From an uncultured Dehalococcoidia bacterium (GTDB lineage Bacteria > Chloroflexota > Dehalococcoidia > Bin125): DNA of 64,000 nucleotides. The stretch is taken from positions 841,522 to 905,521 of the forward strand of contig CATQGW010000001.1 in assembly GCA_958295515.1 (NCBI GenBank). Reading direction: 5' to 3'. Positions 51,536 through 59,618 of the stretch are shown piece by piece; the first letter of the stretch is position 1; every line of letters begins with the position of its first letter. The notes below the pieces were generated by a model. The model saw only the letters and a program-made list of their open reading frames with translations. It was not told where the DNA came from and searched no databases. Position numbers and translations under genes: made by a program.

Positions 51536-52393
51536 ATGGGCAAGTTGGACGGCAAGATCGCGATTGTGACGGGCGCGAGCCGCGGGATCGGAGCAGCGAT
51601 CGCCGAGTGCTACGCGGCCGAGGGCGCGAAGGTGATCGCCACCGCGCGCACGCTGCAAGAGGGCACGCACCCGCTGCCCGGCTCGCTGGAGATGACGATC
51701 CAGAACATCCAGGAGGCCGGCGGCGAGGCCACCGCGGTGGCCGGCAACGTCTCCGAGTACGAGGAGTGCGTGGCGATCGTGCAGGCATGCATCGACACCT
51801 ACGGCCCGCCCGATGTGCTGGTCAACAACGCCGCGCTGACCTACTTCATCCCGGTCAAGGACTTCCCGGTGGGGCGCTGGCTGCGCTCGACGGCGGTCAA
51901 CTTCCACGGACCGTTCTACATGAGCCAGCTCTGCCTCAACGAGGGCGGGATGATCGAGCGCGGCAGTGGGGCGATCGTCAACGTCTCCAGCGCCGCCGCG
52001 ATCGGTCCGGGCCGCGGCCCCTACGAAGGCGACGGCGGCGGCGGGACGCTCTACGGCGCGGAGAAGGCGGCGCTGGAGCGCTTCACCCAGGGGTTGGCCT
52101 CCGAGGTTCACCAGCACGGCATCTCGGTGACCTGCTACAGCCCGTCGCAGATTGTGCCCACGCCCGGCGTGGTCCACCACCGCCTGATGGAAGGGCGTGA
52201 CCCGAACGACGCGGAGTCGGTCGAGATCATGGCGCAGGCGGCGCTGCTGCTGGCCACCGAGCCGCTCGACAAGGTTTCCGGGCGCGTCACCTACAGCCAG
52301 GAGATCCTCAAGGAGTTCGGCTGGGACATGGGCGACAAGACGCCGGCCGGCACAGGCGTCGACACGCCCGGCTCGGGCTACTCGCAGATCTAA
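51536..52393 (+). CDS. Short-chain dehydrogenase/reductase
   Basis: A 285-residue SDR. Cofactor loop TGASRGIGAAIAECY, NNAALT, Ser in NVSSAAAIG and active-site LYGAEKAALERF. Longer than most classical SDRs through a C-terminal extension and an insertion after strand 2 (RTLQEGTHPLPGSLEMTI). Followed 4 bases later by a phosphodiesterase gene, so likely cotranscribed. Substrate unknown. Confidence 0.9.
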   Translation: MGKLDGKIAIVTGASRGIGAAIAECYAAEGAKVIATARTLQEGTHPLPGSLEMTIQNIQEAGGEATAVAGNVSEYEECVAIVQACIDTYGPPDVLVNNAALTYFIPVKDFPVGRWLRSTAVNFHGPFYMSQLCLNEGGMIERGSGAIVNVSSAAAIGPGRGPYEGDGGGGTLYGAEKAALERFTQGLASEVHQHGISVTCYSPSQIVPTPGVVHHRLMEGRDPNDAESVEIMAQAALLLATEPLDKVSGRVTYSQEILKEFGWDMGDKTPAGTGVDTPGSGYSQI

Positions 52394-52397
52394 CTCG

Positions 52398-53612
52398 ATG
52401 CCGGCCTCGGACCGCGACCGCGTCGAAGGCTGGCTGGCAGAGGGACGCCTGCTGCGGCCGATCGAGCCCGACGGCGCGGGTCCGCCGACCACGGTGGACC
52501 TGGCCCGCGCCGTCGCGCACATCGGCGGCGCGCCGCTGGGCGGCGATGATTACGCCGCCGCCGCGCTGGCTGAGCGAATCGGCGTCGACCGCCCGTTGCT
52601 GTTCGTGCTGGTTGACGGCCTCGGCGACGTGTTCGTGGATCGGCTGGAGTCGACCAGCGCGCTGGGCGGCGCGGAGCGGATCGGGCTGCGCTCGGTGTTT
52701 CCCTCAACCACGGCCGCGGCGCTGACGGCGATCGCGACCGGCGAGTGGCCGGCCACCCACGCGGTGCCGACCTGGTTCACGCATCTGCATCGGCGCGAGA
52801 TCACGGCCACCATCCTGCCGTTTGTGGAGCGCGGCTCGAACACCGCGTTGCAGCGTTTCGGAGTGACGCCCGATGAGGCGTTTCCCTGCCCCTCGCGGCT
52901 GGCGGCGATGCCGGGGCCGCTGCGCACCTATCACCCGCGGGCGATCTCGAACAGCGAGTTCACCAGCTACGGGCGGGGCGGCTGGCCGACCGATCCATAC
53001 GACCATCTGCGCGACGCGGCGGCCGGCGTGGTCGAACGGATCGCCGAGCAGAGCGAGCGCGGCGTCCACTATCTCTATCTACCGATGGTCGATTCGGCCT
53101 CGCACCGCGTGGGTCCCGACGGCGGTGACACGGAGCAGGCGCTGCGAGCGGTGGATCGGGCGATCGGCGCGATCGCCGAGGCGCTGGACGGGCAGGCGCG
53201 GATCGCGATCAGCGCCGACCACGGGGCGATCGGCGTCGGCGCGCAGGAGAAGTCGCTGATGCTGCCCGACGACTCCATTCTGGACGAGCTGCACACGCCG
53301 CCGCACGGCGAGCCGCGGGTGCCGATGTTCTGCGTCCGCCGCGGTCGCGGCGAGGCGTTCGCCGGGGCGTTCCGTGAGCGCTGGGGGGAGCGCTGGGCGC
53401 TGCTCTCACGCGCTGAGGCCGAGGAGCTTGCGCTGTTCGGACCAGGACCGCTGAGCGAGCTGGCAGCCGAGCGGATCGGCGATTACATCGGCATCTCAGC
53501 CGGGCGCGAGATCATCGTGTACGGCGAGCCGGGCAATCCACAGATCTCGCTGCGCGGCTTCCACGCCGGGATGTTGCCGGAGGAGATGTCGATTCCGCTG
53601 CTGCTGCTCTGA
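52398..53612 (+). CDS. Type I phosphodiesterase/nucleotide pyrophosphatase-like protein
   Basis: A 404-residue member of the alkaline phosphatase superfamily. Metal-site residues: LFVLVDGLGD (Asp), the nucleophile region FPSTTAAALTAIATGEWP (Thr), MVDSASHRVGPDG and ISADHGAIG (Asp-His). No export signal is visible, unusual for the family but not unknown. Would hydrolyse a phosphodiester or pyrophosphate; substrate unknown. The ATG lies 4 bases after the SDR stop. Confidence 0.85.
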   Translation: MPASDRDRVEGWLAEGRLLRPIEPDGAGPPTTVDLARAVAHIGGAPLGGDDYAAAALAERIGVDRPLLFVLVDGLGDVFVDRLESTSALGGAERIGLRSVFPSTTAAALTAIATGEWPATHAVPTWFTHLHRREITATILPFVERGSNTALQRFGVTPDEAFPCPSRLAAMPGPLRTYHPRAISNSEFTSYGRGGWPTDPYDHLRDAAAGVVERIAEQSERGVHYLYLPMVDSASHRVGPDGGDTEQALRAVDRAIGAIAEALDGQARIAISADHGAIGVGAQEKSLMLPDDSILDELHTPPHGEPRVPMFCVRRGRGEAFAGAFRERWGERWALLSRAEAEELALFGPGPLSELAAERIGDYIGISAGREIIVYGEPGNPQISLRGFHAGMLPEEMSIPLLLL

Positions 53613-53629
53613 GCGCCCTCGGGTCGGGC

Positions 53630-53657
53630 TACGCTGGTGCGAGGGAGAGTGGGCTGC
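53630..53657 (+). promoter_or_regulatory. -10-like element before DUF433 antitoxin gene
   Basis: TACGCT at 53630-53635, 22 bases before the ATG at 53658, with GAGGGAGAG between them. Confidence 0.4.
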
Positions 53658-54293
53658 ATGAGTTGCCGCGCGGAGCCGGATCCGCTGGAGAGCGCTGGGG
53701 CGATATCGCCCGCGATCGTAGCGGGGCTCGCCGGTTTGGACCCCGCGCAACTTGAGCGCTGGCGCTCTGCGGGGCTGTTTCCGGCTTCGATCAGCAATGA
53801 TGATCCCGACCGTGAGGAGTTCGGCGAGCCGCCCTGGTACTACAGCTGGAACGACCACCACCGCGTGCTGGCCGCCGTCAAGCTGCTTGAACTTGACCTG
53901 CCGTCCGCCGAGCTGCCCGACGCGCTGGCGCGTCTCGACGCCGTTTGCCCCCGCTGGGCGACCGCGTTGGTCCCGCGCGCGATGGAAGAGGCGCTGCCGC
54001 TGGGGATTGATCGGTCCCGCTTCTTCGCTGAGCGCTGGCACGAAGGCCCGCTCGGCAGGCTCTACGCCTTCGCTGAGGTTGTGGAGATGCGCCCCGGCTA
54101 CTCGGGCGGGGACCCGGCCATCCGCGGGCGCCGCATCCGCACAGCGATGCTGGCGCTCGAATACCCCGCCGCCTCGAGCGCCGAAGCGTTGGCGGAGACT
54201 TACAGGCTGACCTCGCATCAAGTACGCCGCGCTATCGAATTCGAGGATGCGCTTCACAGCGCAGAGCAAATCCATGCGCCTGCTGCTGGATGA
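53658..54293 (+). CDS. DUF433-domain antitoxin (VapB45-like)
   Basis: A 211-residue protein. Residues 20-50 resemble a MerR-type helix-turn-helix start (VAGLAGLDPAQLERWRSAGL). The C-terminal domain is DUF433: VVEMRPGYSGGDPAIRGRRI, then AETYRLTSHQVRRAIEFEDAL. DUF433 proteins are antitoxins paired with PIN-like toxins. It overlaps the next gene by 20 bases, the classic arrangement for such a pair, and is probably autoregulatory. Confidence 0.82.
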   Translation: MSCRAEPDPLESAGAISPAIVAGLAGLDPAQLERWRSAGLFPASISNDDPDREEFGEPPWYYSWNDHHRVLAAVKLLELDLPSAELPDALARLDAVCPRWATALVPRAMEEALPLGIDRSRFFAERWHEGPLGRLYAFAEVVEMRPGYSGGDPAIRGRRIRTAMLALEYPAASSAEALAETYRLTSHQVRRAIEFEDALHSAEQIHAPAAG

Positions 54294-54726
54294 AAATGTT
54301 GCGACCGACCTGGAAAGCGAGCTGCGTGCGTACGGACATACTGTCGATCACGTGGAGAGTCTCGAACTAAAAGGCGAGGTGGATCGCGTGCTACTCGCCT
54401 ACGCGGCAGCTGAGGGCTATGACGCAATCATCACGAAAGACCGTTACGCAAAGCGCGAGGCCCGTCTGGCCGCGCTCCGCGCGATGCGCGACGGTCTGTG
54501 CATCATCCAGCTCCGGTTTCGACAGGATGTGCGAGGCTCAGGCTCAGCCGACGCGCAACTGCGATTGATCCTCAACCATCTCGATGCAATCGAGCGCGCG
54601 GTCGCTCCCGACTCGGAGATTCGACAACTGATTCTCAACGAAGCGATTGACGGCATCTCGCGAGTCGTGACGGCTGACGAAGTAGCTGCTGCGCTGCTCC
54701 GCCTGGAAACCGAATCAGCCGATTAG
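54274..54726 (+). CDS. PIN-like (DUF5615) toxin, putative RNase
   Basis: A 150-residue protein beginning MRLLLDENVATDLESEL with GHTVDHVESLELKGEVDRVL and YDAIITKDRYAKRE: the Mut7-C/DUF5615 PIN-like pattern with acidic residues Asp6, Glu7 and a TKDR Asp as metal-site candidates. Probable RNase toxin partner of the overlapping DUF433 gene. The ATG at 54274 is preferred over 54247, since the domain starts there; the C-terminal ~65 residues are helical and not recognised. Confidence 0.8.
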   Translation: MRLLLDENVATDLESELRAYGHTVDHVESLELKGEVDRVLLAYAAAEGYDAIITKDRYAKREARLAALRAMRDGLCIIQLRFRQDVRGSGSADAQLRLILNHLDAIERAVAPDSEIRQLILNEAIDGISRVVTADEVAAALLRLETESAD

Positions 54727-54781
54727 CGCCCGTTGCACACCCGCTTCGCCCTCACCGCTGACATTCCCGTCCCAGCGCTGA

Positions 54782-55966
54782 TCAGGTTGGCTCTGCTTGC
54801 CAGCGTGCTTGAGGGCGCTGGCCTTGCTCGGCGTATGCGGCGGCCAGAGCGACCAGCGTCTGGGCCGGGCCCAGGCGGCTGCGGAAGCCGTGATAGCTCG
54901 ACTCGCCCCGCACAATGCGGCAGAACGCGCCCCAGAAGCGGCTGGAGCGGCGCAGCAGCTGCACGTACGGCCAGGGGAGTTGGTGGAAGAGCGCTTGCAG
55001 CTGGCGGGCGACGGCGAGGTCGGGATCGATCTCGTCGGCCACAGCCGTCTCGTAGCCGCGCAGATCGGGCGCTGCGCCGTCGAGGTAGCGCTGCGCCGCC
55101 TCGGCGGCCAGTTGGCCGGAACGGATCGCGTTGCCGATCCCCTCGCCGGAGAGCGGGTCGATCAGCCCGGCGGCGTCGCCGATCAGCGCGACCGGTCCCA
55201 GCGTCAGCGTTTGCCCTGCGTCTCGCAGCGGCAGATGATGCGCGCGCAGCTGCTCCAGCGCCTCGGCCTCGAAGCCCTCGCTGCGCGCGTAGTCGGCGAG
55301 CTCGCGGCGCAGCTCGGGCGCGCCCGACGGATACCCGCCCACTCCCAGGTTGCAGTGCTCGCGCTTGGGGAAAACCCAGCCGTAGCCGCCCCGAATTGAG
55401 CCCAGTTCGAGCCCCACGTGGTCCGTCCAGCGCTCTGCCGCCGGCTGGCTGCGCGGGGCGTTGCCTTCCAGCGCGACGGCGGCGCGCAGACGCGGCAGAC
55501 CGAGTGCGCGGCGGCAGACGCCGTTTGCGCCGTCGGCGGCGATCAGTACGCCCGCCTCCACCGCGTCGCCGCGCGTGGTGCGGACCGTCACGCCGCGATT
55601 GGTCTCGATGGCGCGCACCGGATCGCCGTCGCGCAGTTCTGCGCCGGCGTAGACGGCTTGCTCGGCGAGGAAGGCGTCAAGCCGCGAACGCTGCGTCATC
55701 ACGGCGAGCGGTTCGTCGTAGCGGTGGTTGAACTCGTCCTGGCGGCGGTAGCGCACGCGGAAGCCGAAGATTTCGCGCTCGACGACGGGGCTGATGTCGA
55801 AGGGCAGATGCTGAAGCGCGCTGACCAGCACGCCGCCGCCGCAGGGCTTGTCGCGCGGGAAGCGCGCGCGTTCGAGGATCGCCACCGACGCTCCGGCGCT
55901 CGCCAGGGCGTACGCGGCGCTGGAGCCGCCCGGGCCGGCGCCGACGACGACCGCGTCAACCCGCAT
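54782..55966 (-). CDS. Geranylgeranyl reductase family FAD protein
   Basis: A 394-residue flavoprotein. FAD-binding AVVVGAGPGGSSAAYALA at the N-terminus, PRDKPCGGGV (the family's CGG motif), GYGWVFPKREHCNLGVG and the second FAD block VALIGDAAGLIDPLSGEGIG. Saturates isoprenoid double bonds: chlorophyll, archaeal lipids or menaquinone side chains are known substrates; the men genes elsewhere in the window make menaquinone plausible. Overlaps plsY by 11 bases. Start at 55966 set by the FAD motif. Confidence 0.88.
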   Translation of the reverse strand: MRVDAVVVGAGPGGSSAAYALASAGASVAILERARFPRDKPCGGGVLVSALQHLPFDISPVVEREIFGFRVRYRRQDEFNHRYDEPLAVMTQRSRLDAFLAEQAVYAGAELRDGDPVRAIETNRGVTVRTTRGDAVEAGVLIAADGANGVCRRALGLPRLRAAVALEGNAPRSQPAAERWTDHVGLELGSIRGGYGWVFPKREHCNLGVGGYPSGAPELRRELADYARSEGFEAEALEQLRAHHLPLRDAGQTLTLGPVALIGDAAGLIDPLSGEGIGNAIRSGQLAAEAAQRYLDGAAPDLRGYETAVADEIDPDLAVARQLQALFHQLPWPYVQLLRRSSRFWGAFCRIVRGESSYHGFRSRLGPAQTLVALAAAYAEQGQRPQARWQAEPT

Positions 55967-56540
55967 CGGTCTGCGCGGCGCGGGTGCGCATGTAGCGGTC
56001 GAGGCCGGCCTTGAGCCCCGCCGCGATCGGCGCGGCGAAACAGAAGCCGATCGCTTCGGGCGGGGCGTCAAAGGCGATTGCGAGGAACGGCAGCGGGGCG
56101 GCGACGAGCAGGATGCCCAGCTCGGCGATACCGGTGACCAGATAGGTCAGCCCGCCGACGACGAACGTGACACCGAACTGCCAGGGGATGAAAGCGCCCG
56201 CTGCGCCGAGCGCAGTCGCCGCGGCGCGCCCGCCGTTGAAGCGCAGGAAGACGGGGAACATGTGGCCGACCATCACCAGTGCGCCGGCCGCCGCCCACCA
56301 GCCGATCTCGAGCGACCACCAGCGCGCGATTGCGACGGCGAGCAGTCCCTTGCCGATGTCGGCGAGGATGATCAGCACGCCGTCGATGCGCTTGGCGCCC
56401 TCGCGCACGGCGTTGGCTGCGCCGACATTGCCGTCGCCCGCGAGCCGCAGGTCGCGGCCGGTGCGGTAGCGGAAGAGCAGCCAGGCGACGGGCACGGAGC
56501 CGAGCAGGTAGGCGAGGATCAGCGTGACCGCTTCAGGCAT
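55956..56540 (-). CDS. plsY: Acyl-phosphate:glycerol-3-phosphate acyltransferase
   Basis: A 194-residue integral membrane enzyme that makes lysophosphatidate. The family motifs are all present: YLLGSVPVAWLL, GDGNVGAANAVREGA (usually GSGNIGATN), ADIGKGLLAV and GHMFPVFLRFNGGRAAATALG. About five to six membrane segments. Followed by the geranylgeranyl reductase-family gene and preceded by an aminotransferase, all minus strand. Confidence 0.92.
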   Translation of the reverse strand: MPEAVTLILAYLLGSVPVAWLLFRYRTGRDLRLAGDGNVGAANAVREGAKRIDGVLIILADIGKGLLAVAIARWWSLEIGWWAAAGALVMVGHMFPVFLRFNGGRAAATALGAAGAFIPWQFGVTFVVGGLTYLVTGIAELGILLVAAPLPFLAIAFDAPPEAIGFCFAAPIAAGLKAGLDRYMRTRAAQTDAG

Positions 56541-56570
56541 CGGAGCGCTCCGGCGCGGCTGCCGCCGGCG

Positions 56571-57503
56571 TTAGCCCGATCCGCTGTCGACCGGCGTCAG
56601 CCAGTGCTCGTAGCCCTCCAGTCGGCCGAGGATTGCGTCGAAATAGAGCCGCTCCAGCTGCGCCGTGATTGGCCCGGTCTCGCCTCCGTTGATGCTGCGG
56701 CGGTCGACCGAGGAGATCGGCGTCACGTGCGCTGCGGTGCCGGTCATGAAGACCTCGTCGGCGATCCAGAGCTCGGAGCGGTCGATCGTCCGCTCCACCG
56801 TCGGGATACCCAGCTCTTGTTCGGCAAGCTCGATCACCGAGGCGCGGGTGATTCCGACGAGGATGTTGTCGTTGCTGGGCGGGGTGTAGATCACGCCGTC
56901 GTTGATCATGAAGATGTTCTCGCCGCTGCCCTCCGAGACGTGCCCGTCGTCGTTGAGCATGATCGCTTCGTCGAAGCCCGCCGTTTCGGCTTCCGTCTTG
57001 GCCAGCGCGGAGTTGATGTAGACGCCGGTGACCTTGGCGCGGACGGGAATCGAAGTGTCCTCGCTGCGCCGCCAGGAGGAGGTGACGACATGCACGCCGC
57101 CTTCGGTATCCAGATACGCACCCCAGGGAATCACGAACGCGAGGAAGTCCTCGGCGATCCCGTGCAGCCGCACGCCCAGCGCGTCCGCCGACTTGTAGAC
57201 CATCGGGCGCACGTACAGGTCCTCGCGGAAGCCGGCCCGCTGGATCAGCTCGATCGTCATCTCGCAGAGCTCGTCGTCGCTGAGCGGCAGCTCCATCATG
57301 AGCGCGTGCGCCGACTTGCGCAGTCGCTCGTAGTGCTCGCGCATGCGGAATAGATAGAGCTGTTCCGACTCGGCGTTCCAGTTCGCGCGAATGCCCTCGA
57401 ACACCGCCGTGCCGTAGTGCAGGGCGTGGGTCATGATGCTGATCTTCGCGTCGGCAAGAGGCAGGAACTCGCCCTGCAGGTAGGCCATCGGCTGCGCGGA
57501 CAT
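56571..57503 (-). CDS. ilvE: Branched-chain amino acid aminotransferase
   Basis: A 310-residue fold-type IV PLP enzyme. N-terminal AYLQGEFLPLADAKISIMTH and HALHYGTAVFEGIR are signatures; the PLP lysine is expected in RAKVTGVYINSALAK and the phosphate loop is LVGITRASVIELA; EGSGENIFMI is conserved. The start is taken at ATG 57503; a second ATG is five codons later. A minus-strand TATACT at 57562-57557 is a promoter candidate. Catalyses the last step of Leu/Ile/Val synthesis. Confidence 0.9.
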   Translation of the reverse strand: MSAQPMAYLQGEFLPLADAKISIMTHALHYGTAVFEGIRANWNAESEQLYLFRMREHYERLRKSAHALMMELPLSDDELCEMTIELIQRAGFREDLYVRPMVYKSADALGVRLHGIAEDFLAFVIPWGAYLDTEGGVHVVTSSWRRSEDTSIPVRAKVTGVYINSALAKTEAETAGFDEAIMLNDDGHVSEGSGENIFMINDGVIYTPPSNDNILVGITRASVIELAEQELGIPTVERTIDRSELWIADEVFMTGTAAHVTPISSVDRRSINGGETGPITAQLERLYFDAILGRLEGYEHWLTPVDSGSG

Positions 57504-57595
57504 CGCTTCGACTCCCGTCTCGCCGCCCGCCCCGCAGCGCGGCGTCAATTTGAATGAGTATACGTGCGCGGGCGGCGGCATCCGCGATAGCTGGG

Positions 57596-58015
57596 TTACC
57601 TCGGTTCGAGCACCATCTGCGTCTGTGTGACCTGCGCTACCAGCTTCCCGTCGGCGTCGCTGATGCTGGTCTGCCAGACCTGCGTGCGGCGTCCGCGGTG
57701 CAGCGGGCGCGTCTCCCCGTGCAGCGTCGATCCCTCGCGCCCGCCGCGGAAGAAGTTGGTTTTCGACTCGATCGTCGTGGTGCCCGATTCGTCGTCGAGG
57801 TTGGCCATGGTGGCCAGCGCGCCGAGCGTATCGGCGAAGGCCATCAGCGCCCCGCCGTGGATCAGCCCGGGCGCGGTGCAGAGCTCGCGCCGCACATCGA
57901 GCTCGCCGACCAGTAGATCGGGTTCGACCGAGAGCAGGCGGATGCCGAGCAGCTCAGGGAACAGGCCGTGCATTCGCGCCGCATAACGGGCGAGATCGCG
58001 TTCCGTGTCGGGCAT
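57596..58015 (-). CDS. PaaI-type hotdog-fold thioesterase
   Basis: A 139-residue hotdog thioesterase: APGLIHGGALMAFADTLGAL is the catalytic HGG-type motif with the Asp, followed by TIESKTNFFRGGREGSTLHG and VAQVTQTQMVL. Hydrolyses an acyl-CoA; in a catabolic setting removes stalled intermediates. ATG at 58015 is 6 bases after TACGCT (leaderless). Divergent from the metallo-hydrolase gene with only 36 bases between starts. Confidence 0.9.
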   Translation of the reverse strand: MPDTERDLARYAARMHGLFPELLGIRLLSVEPDLLVGELDVRRELCTAPGLIHGGALMAFADTLGALATMANLDDESGTTTIESKTNFFRGGREGSTLHGETRPLHRGRRTQVWQTSISDADGKLVAQVTQTQMVLEPR

Positions 58016-58051
58016 TTCGGGAGCGTAGCAGCGCGTGATACCGTCCCATTT
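58016..58051. promoter_or_regulatory. Divergent pair of leaderless promoters
   Basis: Minus-strand TACGCT (58027-58022) lies 6 bases before the ATG at 58015; plus-strand TACCGT (58039-58044) lies 7 bases before the GTG at 58052. The whole regulatory space is 36 bases, with no room for a ribosome site for either gene. Confidence 0.55.
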
Positions 58052-58960
58052 GTGACGACCTCCTCGAGCGCAAGCCCGATCTACCGCGTCGGCGGCATGA
58101 CGATCACCGTCGTCAGCGACGGCGTGATCTGGCTCGACGCCGGCGCGGTCTTCGGCTTGGTGCCCAAGATCATGTGGTCGCGGGTGGCGGGCGAAACCAA
58201 TGAGCGCAACCAGATCCCGCTGGCGCTCAACTGCCTGTTGCTCGAATCGGACGGCAAGACGGTGCTGATCGAGACCGGCCAGGGGGACAAAGATTTCGAG
58301 CAGACTCGACAGCGCGGCTGGGCGCCCGATCACGGCACGCTGCTCGACGATCTGGCGCGCAACGGCGTGCAGCCCAGCGATGTGGACATCGTGATCAACA
58401 CTCATCTGCACAACGATCACACCGGCTGGAACACGGTCGAGCGCGGCGGCGCGCTGCGCCCCACCTTTCCCAACGCGCGCTACTGGATTCAGCGCGGCGA
58501 GTGGGAAGAGGCCATGCAGCCCAACGAGCGCACCCGCGCGACCTACCTGCCGCAGAATCTGCTGCCCGTCGAGGAGGCCGATCAGATTGAGTTCATCGAG
58601 GGCGAGACGCGGGTGACCTCGGAGATCACCGTGATCGAAACGCCCGGCCACACGGCCAATCACGCCTCGGTGGTGCTCTCCAGCGGCGGTGAATCCGCCG
58701 TCTATCTCGGCGACATGATCCAGCACGAGGTGCAGCTTGAGCGCGTCGCATGGCTGAGTGCGTTCGATGTGCTGCCGCTGATCAATCTGGAGACCAAGAA
58801 GCGTTTGGTCGCCGAGGCGATCACACACCGACACCTGCTGATCGCCGTCCACAACGCCTTCCCCGGCGCCGGGCGGCTCTCAACGACCGAGGAGGGGCGG
58901 ACGCGCTGGACGTCCGAAGCCCCGCACGCATGGGCGGACGGCGAGACGCCCCGCCCCTGA
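58052..58960 (+). CDS. MBL-fold metallo-hydrolase
   Basis: A 302-residue metallo-beta-lactamase-fold hydrolase. Zinc residues: NTHLHNDHTGWN (HxHxDH), ETPGHTANH (His), VYLGDMIQHE (Asp) and LIAVHNAFPGAG (His). Similar to the quorum-quenching-lactonase/N-acyl homoserine lactonase-like branch in general layout, but substrate unknown. The GTG start is set by the leaderless promoter; frames further upstream are open but not family-like. The next gene starts 15 bases later. Confidence 0.86.
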   Translation: MTTSSSASPIYRVGGMTITVVSDGVIWLDAGAVFGLVPKIMWSRVAGETNERNQIPLALNCLLLESDGKTVLIETGQGDKDFEQTRQRGWAPDHGTLLDDLARNGVQPSDVDIVINTHLHNDHTGWNTVERGGALRPTFPNARYWIQRGEWEEAMQPNERTRATYLPQNLLPVEEADQIEFIEGETRVTSEITVIETPGHTANHASVVLSSGGESAVYLGDMIQHEVQLERVAWLSAFDVLPLINLETKKRLVAEAITHRHLLIAVHNAFPGAGRLSTTEEGRTRWTSEAPHAWADGETPRP

Positions 58961-58975
58961 AGGAGCAAGGCAACG

Positions 58976-59614
58976 ATGGCTTTCGGCGAACACCCGATGG
59001 GCGATCCGATGATGGACCCGGCCGCCGCGATGGCTGCGCTGCCCAAGCCGCGGCGCAAAATCTGGCGCGAAGAACTGCTCGTCGATGAGGCCTTCCTGGC
59101 CTATAAGGACAAGACTGAGATCATCCCCGATCCCGACCTGATCGAGCGCGTCTTCCTGCTGATCCGCCGCCGCGACCGCCACCTCGTCGTCCGCCTGGGC
59201 GACCGCAGCCAACCCTGGGAGCTGCCGATCCTCGAATTCGAAATCGAGCCGCGCGTCGAAGACGCAGCGGAGGATGCCGACCAGGAGGAACGCCGCCAGC
59301 TGCTCGACGACATGATTCGGCGCGTGGTTCACGAGACCTGGCAGGTTCCGATCATCGACTGGGCGATTCACACCCGCACGCAGATGACGGCCAAGGACAA
59401 CCAGACTGAATACGAGCCCGGCGCGCGGCGCTACGAGCTGGTGGTGACCGCTCAATGCGCCGAACCGGACGACCTCGCCGAAGACACCGAGTGGGCGCGC
59501 CGCTTCTTCCCCCCGCGCGAGATGAACCAGGTGCTCCGCCAGCGCTACATGGATCGCGAGGAGCTGGGACTCGCCCACGAGCAACAGGTCATCGCCGCCG
59601 CCAAATCGGGCTGA
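58976..59614 (+). CDS. Unrecognised protein, possible degenerate Nudix fold
   Basis: A 212-residue soluble protein, 15 bases after the metallo-hydrolase, with GAAGGAG as ribosome site. Not firmly recognised. The middle, RHLVVRLGDRSQPWELPILEFE then VVHETWQVPIIDWAI, has the layout of a Nudix domain (strand, GG-loop region, helix with HET in place of REUxEE), but the catalytic Nudix box is absent. The ending, EWARRFFPPREMNQVLRQRY, resembles the closing helix of Nudix proteins. If so, it is catalytically dead or uses another chemistry. Confidence 0.6.
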   Translation: MAFGEHPMGDPMMDPAAAMAALPKPRRKIWREELLVDEAFLAYKDKTEIIPDPDLIERVFLLIRRRDRHLVVRLGDRSQPWELPILEFEIEPRVEDAAEDADQEERRQLLDDMIRRVVHETWQVPIIDWAIHTRTQMTAKDNQTEYEPGARRYELVVTAQCAEPDDLAEDTEWARRFFPPREMNQVLRQRYMDREELGLAHEQQVIAAAKSG

Positions 59615-59618
59615 TGCC

